Below, one piece after another: positions 53,703-62,794 of a DNA stretch of 64,000 bases. The notes below the pieces were generated by a model that searched no databases, was not told the DNA's origin, and saw nothing but the letters and a program-made list of their open reading frames with translations. How positions within the stretch are numbered: position 1 is the stretch's first letter; every line of letters begins with the position of its first letter. The position numbers and the translations under genes were made by a program. Source of the DNA: Pontiellaceae bacterium B1224 (lineage in GTDB: Bacteria > Verrucomicrobiota > Kiritimatiellia > Kiritimatiellales > Pontiellaceae); contig JAROBA010000007.1 in NCBI GenBank assembly GCA_029432815.1, positions 79,635 through 143,634 on the forward strand, in the 5' to 3' direction.

Positions 53703-55411
53703 AACTTTCATCAAAATCGATAGTTGGTCTCGTTGTGAGCGCGGTCGTCATTGCCTGCGGACTTTATATCATGTGGATGTGGGGCTTCTGCCGTTTCTAT
53801 GTCGGCCCGAATGAAATGGCGATCATCACCGCCAAGAATGGAGCTCCGCTCGAGCCGGGGCAGATTCTGGCCCGCGACGGACAGAAGGGCATTCGTGAAA
53901 CACCGCTGGGCGAAGGCCGGCATTTCCTGAACCCGATTTTCTATGAGCACCGCATCGAGCCGATCGTCCTGATTGAGCCTGGAAAAGTGGGCGTGGTGAC
54001 TTCCAAGGTTGGGAAAAAACTGCCGACTGGTGAATTCATTGCCGAACGGGGTCAGAAGGGCATTTGGCGCGAAGTACTCGGGCCGGGAAAATATCGGATG
54101 AATCCGTATGGCTATAACATTGAGATCATCGATGCCATCAGCATTCCGATTGGCTATGCCGGCGTGATTACCTCGCGATCCGGCGAGCAGGCGCCCGATG
54201 GGCAGTTTGCCAACGACCAACAGAAAGGCGTCCGCAAAGATGTACTGCAACCGGGGCTCTACTATGTGAATCCGCAGGCCTATAAAGTCGACGTGCTCGA
54301 AGTCGGGATTAATCAGGTTTCGCTGCTTGGGCAGGAAGGAAGCAAGGTTGTGACCAAGGCCCGTCAGCTGGGGCAGAGCGAGGTGCTGAATGTGTTGCAG
54401 AACAATATGCTCGAAAAGCAGGAAGCCAAGCGGGCGGACTATTTCAACCAGCGTTCGTCCTCTTTCGCGTCGCCGTCTAGCCGAGGTCAGCAGGTGGATT
54501 TTTCGGCCGGCAAGAAACTGCACGATATCGCGCCGGCTTCACTGGAAGAGGGCGAAATGAACCTGATGGAATTGGTCAGTTTCCCGTCGCGCGACGGTTT
54601 TCAGATCAGTCTGGATATGACGCTGGAATTTGAATTGAACCCGGGTGATATCGCCGGTATCTACCGCCGCTACGGTGATCTGCCGGCGGTGGTGGATAAA
54701 ATTATCATGCCGCAGATTACGTCCATTTCCCGTAACAAGGGCTCCGAGTATCGCGCCAAGGATTTCATCGTGGGCGAAGGGCGCGAAAAATTCCAGCAGG
54801 ACCTGACCGACTCACTCGAAACCGAGCTGGGCGAAAAGGATATCCGCGTCTACAACGCGCTGATCCGCCACGTGGAAGTGCCGAATGAAATTCGAATTCC
54901 CATTCAGCAGGCCAGTATTGCGGTCGAGCAGGATCTGACGAATAAAGAACGCCAGAATACCGCCCGCAAAGAGGCGCAGCTGAATACCGAGTTGTCGCTG
55001 ATTGAGCAGCGCAGAGAGCAGGTGATGCAGGAGACTGAAAAATTGAAGGCAGAAATTGCGGCCGATTTGCAAAAACAGGTCGCGACCATTCAGGCGGGTA
55101 CGCTGAAGAAAGAAGCAGAGATTCGCAAGGCCACTGCCGCCATCAATGCTGACAAAGTCCGCGTGATCGGCGAGGCCGATGCATCTGCTTTGGAGAAGAT
55201 TGAAGGCGAACGCGCCAAAGGGCTTCAGCTGAAAACCGCCGCGTTCGGCGATCCCGTTGCCTACTCGCAATGGATCTTTGCCGAAAACCTGAATCCGCGG
55301 GTGAAGCTGAATATCATCCATTCCGGCGAAGGCACGCTCTGGACCGATCTGGAAAAAACAGGGTTTGCCGAGCTCGGTGGCGCAACGCAGTTGAAAAGCG
55401 GAAGCAAATAA
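53699..55411 (+). CDS. SPFH/flotillin-type membrane protein B
   Basis: 570 residues, GTG start with AGGAGG ahead. Same plan as its partner: N-terminal helix (about 8-28), three GQKGI-RE/NPYGY-type modules, an insert rich in Ser and Gln (QRSSSFASPSSRGQQ) that the partner lacks, an SPFH core with YRRYGDLPAVVDK, then a coiled coil (about 400-500). Function as a membrane-domain scaffold or protease-regulating ring, like HflK/C or flotillin, is inferred. Confidence 0.88.
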   Translation: MKLSSKSIVGLVVSAVVIACGLYIMWMWGFCRFYVGPNEMAIITAKNGAPLEPGQILARDGQKGIRETPLGEGRHFLNPIFYEHRIEPIVLIEPGKVGVVTSKVGKKLPTGEFIAERGQKGIWREVLGPGKYRMNPYGYNIEIIDAISIPIGYAGVITSRSGEQAPDGQFANDQQKGVRKDVLQPGLYYVNPQAYKVDVLEVGINQVSLLGQEGSKVVTKARQLGQSEVLNVLQNNMLEKQEAKRADYFNQRSSSFASPSSRGQQVDFSAGKKLHDIAPASLEEGEMNLMELVSFPSRDGFQISLDMTLEFELNPGDIAGIYRRYGDLPAVVDKIIMPQITSISRNKGSEYRAKDFIVGEGREKFQQDLTDSLETELGEKDIRVYNALIRHVEVPNEIRIPIQQASIAVEQDLTNKERQNTARKEAQLNTELSLIEQRREQVMQETEKLKAEIAADLQKQVATIQAGTLKKEAEIRKATAAINADKVRVIGEADASALEKIEGERAKGLQLKTAAFGDPVAYSQWIFAENLNPRVKLNIIHSGEGTLWTDLEKTGFAELGGATQLKSGSK

Positions 55412-55426
55412 CAACGGGCTGTGAAG

Positions 55427-56083
55427 TTACGCCTTATTGGCAACAAACGGTTTTTTGCGGTTGGGGTAGGTGGTACGGCAGATTTCGCAGACCGTACCAT
55501 CGCAGCCGCGGGCTGTGCAGTATTCGCGGCCATAGGTGATGAACTGCAGATGCAGGTCCTCCCATTTTTCTTTCGGATACAGCTTCTTCAGATCCGCTTC
55601 GGTCTGTTCCACATTCTTGCCTTTGGTCAGACCCCAGCGCTGGGCGAGGCGATGGATGTGCGTATCGACCGGGAAGGCCGGAATCTTGAAGGCGTGGATC
55701 ATGACCACGCTGGCGGTTTTATGGCCGACTCCGGCCAGCCGTTCCAGCTTCTGGAAATCAGCAGGAACCACTCCGTCATATTCATTCACGACAACCTCCG
55801 CCAGCTTCTTAATATTCTTCGCCTTACTGTTCGCCAGCCCGCAGGTCTTGATGCATTCCAGAATTTCCTCCACCGAAAGCTTCATCATCGCTTCCGGCGT
55901 GGACGCTTTGGCAAAGAGGGCGGGGGTCACCAGGTTCACGCGTTTGTCGGTACACTGGGCCGAAAGCAGCACCGCAATCAGCAGGGTAAAGGCATCGGTA
56001 TGATCCAGCGGAATCGGAACCTCAGGATAGAGCTCTTCCAATTTTCGCCCAACATATTCCGCGCGTTCTTTTCGTGTTTTCAT
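55427..56083 (-). CDS. nth: Endonuclease III (DNA glycosylase/AP lyase)
   Basis: 218 residues; start at 56083 where the standard N-terminus begins (MKTRKERAEYV); the open frame upstream runs into repeat DNA. It removes oxidised pyrimidines. HhH motif and catalytic Lys are in LERLAGVGHKTASVV, the catalytic Asp in PVDTHIHRLAQR. Four C-terminal cysteines (CTARGCDGTVCEIC) are spaced unlike the classic 6-2-5 pattern, but a 4Fe-4S cluster is still likely. An exact palindrome lies at 55742-55756. A decayed copy of its 3' third is at 22314-22538. Confidence 0.93.
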   Translation of the reverse strand: MKTRKERAEYVGRKLEELYPEVPIPLDHTDAFTLLIAVLLSAQCTDKRVNLVTPALFAKASTPEAMMKLSVEEILECIKTCGLANSKAKNIKKLAEVVVNEYDGVVPADFQKLERLAGVGHKTASVVMIHAFKIPAFPVDTHIHRLAQRWGLTKGKNVEQTEADLKKLYPKEKWEDLHLQFITYGREYCTARGCDGTVCEICRTTYPNRKKPFVANKA

Positions 56084-56276
56084 GCCGCTTTTTTTAACAG
56101 AAGAACGCGAAGGACGCGAAGAGAATGTAGGCAGGTTTGATATCGCGTTTTTAAATGTAAGACAACCCTGTCCCACTTTGCCGAACCGCTGTTTACCCGC
56201 AACTAGATGCCAATCCCAGTCAATGAGCCAATACAGCTGGAGATTATGAACACGCAAAAAAGTATGGTGGCATTGT

Positions 56277-57179
56277 TCATTTCTTCAGCGTTTCAATAGA
56301 CCTCGCATACATCTCGGCCTCGGCTTTCAAGCCGTGGTCGCGGCAGAATTTAAGGAGCTTTTCGTAGCGTTCGAGGGGCTTTTGCTGCGTGGCCCAGCAG
56401 ATTTTCATATCGCATTCGGGGCAGAAGTAAATCGGGCGCTGGTCGGACTCCGTCCGATGATTGCTTCCGCACATGCCGCATTCGTAGGCAATGCAGTGCA
56501 GCATCGTGAACATGTGGGCGGTTTCGTGGATGGCGGTCTTGATGGTGCGGCGCAGGCAGAGCTGGTACGCGGCATCGCCCATGGCCGGATCGCCGTTACG
56601 GTAGATCGACCACACACCCACGCGCGATCGTAGCGAGGCCTGACCGAATACAAAGTTCCAGCCCTCGCCGGGCCATAGGTCCGATGCCGTGAACGCAAGC
56701 CCGACCGCAGCGTTTGCGGGGAGGTCGTTCAGCACTTCGTAAAGCACGTAGGAGGTTAGGATTTGTTCATCACCCCACTGCGGATGAATCCGCCGCGCTT
56801 TTGCAGGAATTAGTTCCAGACGAAGCGCGGGTTGCACAATCACGTCGCGGCCGAAAAATATTTTCATGAAGCTTACGGTCTCATCCAGCACCTGTTGCTG
56901 TTCTGTCGAAAATTCGCCGATGGGCTGAATGTAGATTGTATTGCGAAGCCCCCACGGCTTGATGGTATCGCTCTTGAGGTATTGATCGAACGTCTGCCCA
57001 CGTTCCTCATGTTCCGCGAGCCATTCGCCGCGTTTCGGCTTGCCCAGTTTTTGATGTAGCGGTAGGAGTTTGACCCGCGCCTCGTTCAGCTCTTCCTTCG
57101 AGACCTTGAGCTCGAAGTCCGCAGCGAGGGCGATGGATGTCAGTGCGGTCGCAATCAGGATGGGCTGGAAACGTCTCAT
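56277..57179 (-). CDS. Secreted archaemetzincin-type metalloprotease
   Basis: 300 residues. Signal peptide about 1-19. HETAHMFTMLHC (218-229) matches HExxHxxGxxHC except for Thr at the Gly position, followed by CGM (234-236) and CPEC (253-256), which make up the archaemetzincin second zinc site. The family is archaeal and vertebrate but also occurs in some bacteria; here it is exported. Substrate unknown. A plain-looking 190-base gap separates it from nth. Confidence 0.85.
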   Translation of the reverse strand: MRRFQPILIATALTSIALAADFELKVSKEELNEARVKLLPLHQKLGKPKRGEWLAEHEERGQTFDQYLKSDTIKPWGLRNTIYIQPIGEFSTEQQQVLDETVSFMKIFFGRDVIVQPALRLELIPAKARRIHPQWGDEQILTSYVLYEVLNDLPANAAVGLAFTASDLWPGEGWNFVFGQASLRSRVGVWSIYRNGDPAMGDAAYQLCLRRTIKTAIHETAHMFTMLHCIAYECGMCGSNHRTESDQRPIYFCPECDMKICWATQQKPLERYEKLLKFCRDHGLKAEAEMYARSIETLKK

Positions 57180-57287
57180 AAGAGAAACGGTATCAGAAGA
57201 ATGAGTCGGCCGCGAAAGAATTCATGCAGAGCCGAGCCTGCTCGAAGGTCGGCTTTCCCGCAGTCCGGGCATAAACTGGAAGCAATC

Positions 57288-57965
57288 TTAAACCGTCGCG
57301 TCCCAGAGCTGTTTTTTAAGGAATTCCGAGAGATGCTTCGCATCGTCGCGAATTCTGGATTGGTTGCCATGCTCCGTAATGTTGATGCGAGCGCCATCCT
57401 GGAGAACGAAATTCAGCTCATAGCTGTAGTATTGTTCCGTTCTTGAGGTTCCAGATGAGGATGAACTCTTTTGTTCGCATAATTCTCTGATGATCTGCAA
57501 TGCATGAATTTGATCAAAGGCCGTATAGCTTTTTAGCTCATCTTTGCGGATTACTTTGTCGGGCGATTTCCAGCCTTTCCAGAATGCATCTTCGCGGCGA
57601 TCAAACGTGACGGGAGAACAGAAACGATAGAATGCGTAGCAACCCACGCCTGCAAAAAACAGCCCGATAAATGGCAGGAGACTGAATTCAAAGACGCCCT
57701 TTCGAAGCATTTGAGCGATGGGGATTCCTGCCATACCAATAAACATTATAAATCCAATGACCACGGACGCGATGATGGAAGAGGAGGGGCGGAATGCTAT
57801 GCGGTCGGGGTTGATCTGTTTCAAAATACGCGTCACCGTTTTGGAACCTCCGGAAACTAAGGGTGACCAATCCGTTATTTCCGCGACCGGATCGTTCAGC
57901 TGGGCGGAGTCGAAATTGAGGTTTGGAAGATTGAATTCAGTGATGGGAGGAAGCAGGTCGGACAT
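57288..57965 (-). CDS. Hypothetical membrane protein
   Basis: 225 residues; GGAG five bases before the ATG at 57965. A soluble N-terminus (about 60 residues), two membrane helices (about 63-82, 90-110), then a cytosolic beta-rich domain (FDRREDAFWKGW; YYSYELNFVLQDGARINITEHGN). The second half resembles PH-like or DUF3592-type domains; not assigned. Four consecutive Ser occur in a loop. Confidence 0.6.
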   Translation of the reverse strand: MSDLLPPITEFNLPNLNFDSAQLNDPVAEITDWSPLVSGGSKTVTRILKQINPDRIAFRPSSSIIASVVIGFIMFIGMAGIPIAQMLRKGVFEFSLLPFIGLFFAGVGCYAFYRFCSPVTFDRREDAFWKGWKSPDKVIRKDELKSYTAFDQIHALQIIRELCEQKSSSSSGTSRTEQYYSYELNFVLQDGARINITEHGNQSRIRDDAKHLSEFLKKQLWDATV

Positions 57966-58075
57966 GGGGTCTCCAGAGAAGTCTGTTCTTGTTTCAGGGT
58001 GAAGTGTTGAGCAGGTGAACGATTGCTTCGGCATGCGCGGGATTTGAAAGGTCGGCGTGGGTCATGATGGTCATT

Positions 58076-58909
58076 TTACTTAACGCCCACCACATACGCG
58101 ACCCAGCCCTGGACGTTTTCGTAGGTTTTGCGGAGGCGGAAGATTTCGTCGGACTCGCCTTCGTCGTCGAAGTCGTGCAGGTAGACTTCGGCTTTGGAGA
58201 ATCCGGCTTCCAGCAGGATCTCCTGCATTTCCATCAGTGTCCAGAGGCGCCATTCGTAGGTGAAGGCTTTTTCGATTCTTCCAACCCCTGGAACTTTGAA
58301 GTGAATGTGGCAGGTGGTGTCATGATTGATCGGGTTATACGCCGCCTGATCCCAGATGTATTCAAAGTCGGGAATCTCTACGCCTTCCGGCGTGGTGAGT
58401 CCGGGGATCTCGCGGACATCGTCGCATTTAACGGAGATGGATTCCGTTCCTCCGTAAATATCCATCACAAACAGGCCTTCTTTGTTCAGGCATTTGTAGA
58501 CCTTGGTAAAATAGCTGCGCAGGACCTCGCGCTGTTTGAACACACAAAATGAAAAGTTCAGTGCAAAGGCCATATCAACTTTGGGCGTTTTTTCTTCGAG
58601 CACATCGCCGCAGATGAGGTGCAGCCGTTTTTTCTGTTTGTCGGTCAATTCCGATACGTTGTATTTGACGCCCCAGTCGAGCGTGGGCTGATGAAAGTCG
58701 ATGCCCCAGGCTTCGTGCATTTTATTGCGCTGGACCCAGCGGGCGGCCAGCTTGGCCGTTCCGCAGAAGTCTTCGCGGACGGTCAGTGGTTTACGTTTCC
58801 AATGTTTGGAATAGATGCGTTTCCCGAAGTCGAGATCGGTATCGACGTTTTGCACGGAGGCTTCGTAGAGCCAATGGATGTCGGGGAGGTTTTTCTTTTT
58901 TTTAGACAT
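58076..58909 (-). CDS. Class I SAM-dependent methyltransferase
   Basis: 277 residues from the ATG at 58909. Motif I is REDFCGTAKLAARW, motif II follows WGIDFHQPTLDWG, and ICGDVLEEK and MAFALNFSFCVF fit the later SAM-binding strands. The C-terminal TYEWRLWTLMEMQEILLEAGF is typical of small-molecule methylases. Substrate unknown. Two exact palindromes (58279, 58797) lie inside it. Confidence 0.85.
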   Translation of the reverse strand: MSKKKKNLPDIHWLYEASVQNVDTDLDFGKRIYSKHWKRKPLTVREDFCGTAKLAARWVQRNKMHEAWGIDFHQPTLDWGVKYNVSELTDKQKKRLHLICGDVLEEKTPKVDMAFALNFSFCVFKQREVLRSYFTKVYKCLNKEGLFVMDIYGGTESISVKCDDVREIPGLTTPEGVEIPDFEYIWDQAAYNPINHDTTCHIHFKVPGVGRIEKAFTYEWRLWTLMEMQEILLEAGFSKAEVYLHDFDDEGESDEIFRLRKTYENVQGWVAYVVGVK

Positions 58910-58979
58910 GATGGTTAATCCGTAATTCGTGATCCGTAATTTTTTACGCATTACCTGTTACGCGTTACGCAATCTTCCC

Positions 58980-59768
58980 TTAAATACATTTGGTGTAGAC
59001 GGCCCGCAGGCCCTCGATAAGGTGCTCGTTCGAGCATAGAACCGTTGCGCCGTGGAGATCGCACTTGCGCGGGTAGGTTGCCATCACGGCACCGGCCTGT
59101 TCGGCAATCAGTCCGGCGGCGGCATAGTCCCAAAGATAGATGCCGGTTTCAAAAAAACCATCACACGTGCCGTCGGCCACGCGGCAGAGGTCCAGAGCCG
59201 CGGCGCCGTTGATGCGGACTTTCTTGGTATTAAGAGCGAGCATGCGGAACATTTCGAGGTGTGGTTCGCGGGAACCTTCCATCTCTTTGGAGAGGCCGGT
59301 AACGACCATGGCATTTTGGAGAGAAGCGGTATCCGCGACGCGGATCGGAGACCCGTTCAGTTTGGCTTCCTGTTCAATGTGCGCTGTGTAGTAGGCATTG
59401 AAATCTGGAGCGAACACGCAACCGGCGATGACTTTCTGGTTTTGCCGCACAGCCACTGAAGAACACCAGTATTCAAACCCGTGTGAAAAGTTCATGGTGC
59501 CGTCGATCGGGTCAATAACCCATTCGTACGGTGTGCTCAGGTTTGGTGTGGCATCTTCTTCGCCCAGAATTCCATGCGTTGGAAACTCAGAAGCAATGAT
59601 GGCCTCTGCCTTTCTCTGACTTTCCACGTCGAGCACGAGTTTAACATCGTGCTGGAAAGTTTCGCTGGTTTCCTTTCGGCGGTCTTTGTTTTCGTACGCG
59701 TGCGTGCCGGCCGCTTCTGCTGCGCAGATGGCCACATCCAACAAGTGGTTTAACGAGATGTCATTCAT
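58980..59768 (-). CDS. suhB: Inositol monophosphatase-family protein
   Basis: 262 residues. All metal motifs are present: GEEDATPN, WVIDPIDGTMNFSHGF and WDYAAAGLIAEQAGA. It hydrolyses inositol phosphate or a related sugar phosphate (or 3'-phosphoadenosine 5'-phosphate). The same strand carries the methyltransferase 70 bases downstream across ATTACG-type repeat DNA. Confidence 0.93.
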   Translation of the reverse strand: MNDISLNHLLDVAICAAEAAGTHAYENKDRRKETSETFQHDVKLVLDVESQRKAEAIIASEFPTHGILGEEDATPNLSTPYEWVIDPIDGTMNFSHGFEYWCSSVAVRQNQKVIAGCVFAPDFNAYYTAHIEQEAKLNGSPIRVADTASLQNAMVVTGLSKEMEGSREPHLEMFRMLALNTKKVRINGAAALDLCRVADGTCDGFFETGIYLWDYAAAGLIAEQAGAVMATYPRKCDLHGATVLCSNEHLIEGLRAVYTKCI

Positions 59769-59804
59769 GGGCTCATTAAGCTAAACCTTGAACGACTTGG
59801 CAAC

Positions 59805-59892
59805 TTCCAAACCTTGGAAGTCGGGGTAAAGGAGTAGAACGGGCATCCTGCCCGTTGTTCCCAGCTGCCGGTTCATGGGCGAGACGCCCATG
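59805..59892. repeat. Palindrome plus two hairpin repeats
   Basis: An exact TTCCA-N5-TGGAA (59805-59819), AACGGGC-ATCCT-GCCCGTT (59838-59856) and CATGGGC-GAGAC-GCCCATG (59874-59892). The same three elements stand together, in another order, at 40022-40104. The last abuts the stop of the next minus-strand gene. Confidence 0.85.
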
Positions 59893-60459
59893 CTACTTGG
59901 ACACGGTGTTTTCGAACGAAGGATCGCAGGCTCGCGGCGTGCTGAAAACAACATTGGCAATGATGGCCTTGCGCAGCTCCGCTTTGTTGCGAAGGGAATA
60001 GTGGATCGATCCGGCATTGTTGCTTTTCATCTGCGAAGAAGGCATGCGTAATGAGCTGAAGCCGGAAGCGAGTGACGGGATCGCAGCCATGGCTGTTTTC
60101 AGCGAGGCGGCATGCGTTTCTTCTTTTGAGATCTGAACAGGTTTGATCACCGGTATGGGAATGATTTCAGCAGTCGGTTCGGGCTCGCCCTGCTTTGTCT
60201 GCATCGTTTCATAGGTTTCCTGCTCGGCTAGATAATCCGGTTGTTCAAAGCCCTCCGGCCAGTCTGGAACCGGCGTTGGCTGCGGTTCAAGTTTGCCGGC
60301 CAGCTTCTCAAAAAAATCTTCGAGCGTGGAAGGAGCCGCCTTCTTCGGTTGTTCGGTCGGGGACGCCGGCTTGCTTTTCCCGCCTTTCTCGAGCACGAAC
60401 TTCACGAGATTAATCAGCGCAATTACGATGAAAATCAAAAAAGGAATTAAGTCATCCAT
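59893..60459 (-). CDS. Hypothetical membrane-anchored protein
   Basis: 188 residues; GGAGG precedes the ATG at 60459. One N-terminal membrane helix (about 3-22), a proline-, lysine- and glutamate-rich linker (about 25-130) and a small C-terminal domain with HYSLRNKAELRKAIIANVVF, a pattern also seen at the end of many PVC FloA-linked membrane proteins. It follows floA and could be part of the same membrane-organising operon. Confidence 0.65.
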   Translation of the reverse strand: MDDLIPFLIFIVIALINLVKFVLEKGGKSKPASPTEQPKKAAPSTLEDFFEKLAGKLEPQPTPVPDWPEGFEQPDYLAEQETYETMQTKQGEPEPTAEIIPIPVIKPVQISKEETHAASLKTAMAAIPSLASGFSSLRMPSSQMKSNNAGSIHYSLRNKAELRKAIIANVVFSTPRACDPSFENTVSK

Positions 60460-60494
60460 GGGGCCTCCTTCGGAGGAAATTCGAAATGTGAATG

Positions 60495-60592
60495 TCGAAA
60501 TCCGAAACAACTTCCAGACTGTGGAACTTCCGAGCTGTTGCTGTTTTAAATTTTCCAATCATTGGAAGTTTTGGGTTTGTTTCGGATTTCGA
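60495..60592. repeat. Inverted repeat enclosing two palindromes
   Basis: A perfect 16-bp pair, TCGAAATCCGAAACAA (60495-60510) and its complement (60577-60592), surrounds exact TTCCA-N5-TGGAA copies at 60512-60526 and 60553-60567. The nested structure lies between floA and the next gene. Confidence 0.8.
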
Positions 60593-60601
60593 TTTTAGTG
60601 C

Positions 60602-61612
60602 TTAGGATTTTTCCTCTTCGTCCCCGCCTGCGAGCGATTCGCGCATGGAGGTGTCGGCCATGATGTTCTGCATGCGGTAGAAGTCCATCACACCCAGATT
60701 GCCCTGGCGGAATGCTTCGGCCATGGCCAGCGGAACTTCGGCCTGAGCTTCGATCACCTTCGCCTGCATTTCCTGAACGCGGGCACGCATTTCCTGTTCG
60801 GTGGCAATGGCCATCGCGCGGCGGCCTTCAGCCTCGGCCTGACGCATAATTTTGTCGGCATCGGCGCGGTCGGTTTCGAGCTTGGCACCCACGTTGGCAA
60901 TCTGGCCCACACCGGCTACGGAAACATCGGCGATGTCGATCGAAACAATTTCGAAGGCGGTCTGCGCATCGAGGCCGCTTTCGAGCACCTTGCGGCTGAT
61001 GGAGTCCGGGTTTTCGAGCACGTTTTTATAGGAGGCCATGGAGCCGATGGCACTGACAATGCCCTGGCCCACACGGGCAATAATAGTTTCTTCCGTTGCG
61101 CCGCCCACGAGGCGTTCGAGATTCGTACGGACCGTAACGCGGGCTTTAACCAGCAGCCGGATGCCGTCTTTGGCAACGGCGTCGAGCATGCCGTTGGCAG
61201 AACTTGCGCCGGGGCAGTCGATCACTTTCGGGTTCACGGAGGTCTGTACCGCGTCCACAATATTTCGGCCGGCAAGGTCGATGGCGGCGGCCTGCTGGAA
61301 AGTAAGCGCAATGTTGGCTTTGTCGGCGGCGATCAGTGCGCGGACCACGTTCTGCATGCTTCCGCCGGCCAGATAGTGCGCTTCAAGAATGCTGCAATTC
61401 ATATCGAGGCCGGCTTTCGCTGCGGAAATATAGCTGAGCACCACCTGGCTCGGGGGGACGCGGCGCAGGCGCATGCCGACCAGATCGCCCCAGACTTTAA
61501 CCTTCACACCGGAGAAGGTGGCGCGCACCCACAGGCCGATGACCGGCAGTACAAATACCAGAAATGCTAAAACGAATGCTGCTAGAATAATAATTACGGG
61601 CCAGGAATTCAT
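60602..61612 (-). CDS. floA: Flotillin-like protein FloA
   Basis: 336 residues, the usual size. N-terminal membrane hairpin (about 6-29), SPFH domain with [15 protein letters not shown] and NPKVIDCPG, and an Ala/Glu-rich helical end ([21 protein letters not shown]). It organises membrane microdomains. GAGGAGG precedes the ATG, which overlaps the upstream stop as ATGA. Co-operon with an NfeD-like protein is classic for floA. Confidence 0.95.
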   Translation of the reverse strand: MNSWPVIIILAAFVLAFLVFVLPVIGLWVRATFSGVKVKVWGDLVGMRLRRVPPSQVVLSYISAAKAGLDMNCSILEAHYLAGGSMQNVVRALIAADKANIALTFQQAAAIDLAGRNIVDAVQTSVNPKVIDCPGASSANGMLDAVAKDGIRLLVKARVTVRTNLERLVGGATEETIIARVGQGIVSAIGSMASYKNVLENPDSISRKVLESGLDAQTAFEIVSIDIADVSVAGVGQIANVGAKLETDRADADKIMRQAEAEGRRAMAIATEQEMRARVQEMQAKVIEAQAEVPLAMAEAFRQGNLGVMDFYRMQNIMADTSMRESLAGGDEEEKS

Positions 61613-62790
61613 GTCTTATCCTCCTCGGGGTTGAATTTTTCGTCTCTCAATTGTTCTAATTTTTTTAAATTCTGCGGGACCTGAAGAATCAGCCGCCGTT
61701 TTTCAATCAGGGCCAGAATAAACGATCCCATGCCCAACCACAAGACCATCATCTGTATAGGAAAACCAATGGCGGGCTGGATGGTTGATGCATAAATCAG
61801 CGCGAGCCCGAGCGCCATGGCTGCAAGTACTTTGCCGATTGAGTTGCTGCTCCCCCGCAGAACCAGGGTTCCGATAACCAGCCCCGCAATGATGCGACTG
61901 AGATAAAACATGACTCCCCACGAAGCCAGCAGCAATGCTCCGAGCGGGACGCCGATCAGCGATGAAATACACATGATTCCAAAGATTGGAAGTGCACCTG
62001 ATGCGAGAACGCCGACGATCATACATTTCCAGGGAGAGCGGCGGATCAGCTGGGCCGCCATGGCGGTAGTCATCGGGAAAAGGGTAATGAACGGAACGCC
62101 AACCAGAAAGGCCGCGAGAAACCAGATCCCGGTTTTATACAGGCGGTTCGGCGAAAACAGGGAGGGCGGATAGATTCGTTTTAATTTGCCACCTACGGTG
62201 CTTTCGTCCGGATAAAGGTTCTTAGGGGCCTTATAATCCAGATCCCCGCCAAAACGGGCTTCTGTTGTCAGAATAATTTCCTGTGAGTGGATGCGCGAAT
62301 TTCCCTCAATCGTACCGGCCATCGTTGCAGCGCGCGAGGCGCTGATTTTGACATCCCCGCCGATAAAACCTTCCTGAACAACGCTGTTAGCCAGCAGCAG
62401 TACATCGCCTTCAATCACGGAATTTGTGCTGATGATAATGGTATCGGCCATCGCCATCAGGTTTCCGGCAATGGCTCCGTTGATCTTTACGGTTCCCGCC
62501 ATCAAACGCAGGTTGCGCTCGCAAACGCCGTTCAGCGTGGCCTCAATTGAGGTGGCTCCGGTAACGTTGCCTTCATATCGCCCATTTAGAATCAGCGGAT
62601 TGCCGGTGATGATATTTAGGTCATTTTCAAAGGAACCATCGGTTACGGCAATTCCGGCAGAGACCCACTGTTCATCTTCAACCACGGTTGATTTGCCGAC
62701 CGTGTAAACGTTCGTGGCAATAAAGTCGATGGCCCGAACCTGAAGGGTCAGCAGAAGGACGGCGCAGATTAAGAAGCGTTTAAAAATCAT
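61609..62790 (-). CDS. Bactofilin-like membrane protein
   Basis: 393 residues. Signal peptide about 1-20, then a bactofilin/polymer-forming beta-helix region (about 45-185) with repeated GNV/GDV-type turns ([26 protein letters not shown]), and four membrane helices at the C-terminus (about 225-365). It lies between nfeD and floA, four bases after nfeD and overlapping floA. An exact palindrome is at 61977-61991. Confidence 0.8.
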   Translation of the reverse strand: MIFKRFLICAVLLLTLQVRAIDFIATNVYTVGKSTVVEDEQWVSAGIAVTDGSFENDLNIITGNPLILNGRYEGNVTGATSIEATLNGVCERNLRLMAGTVKINGAIAGNLMAMADTIIISTNSVIEGDVLLLANSVVQEGFIGGDVKISASRAATMAGTIEGNSRIHSQEIILTTEARFGGDLDYKAPKNLYPDESTVGGKLKRIYPPSLFSPNRLYKTGIWFLAAFLVGVPFITLFPMTTAMAAQLIRRSPWKCMIVGVLASGALPIFGIMCISSLIGVPLGALLLASWGVMFYLSRIIAGLVIGTLVLRGSSNSIGKVLAAMALGLALIYASTIQPAIGFPIQMMVLWLGMGSFILALIEKRRLILQVPQNLKKLEQLRDEKFNPEEDKT

Positions 62791-62794
62791 ATAA

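Noticed and set aside
51885..53714. A 609-codon minus-strand open frame
   Set aside because: It lies opposite the SPFH gene and part of the protease-like gene, has no family features and a His/Arg-rich composition typical of antisense frames in G+C-rich genes.
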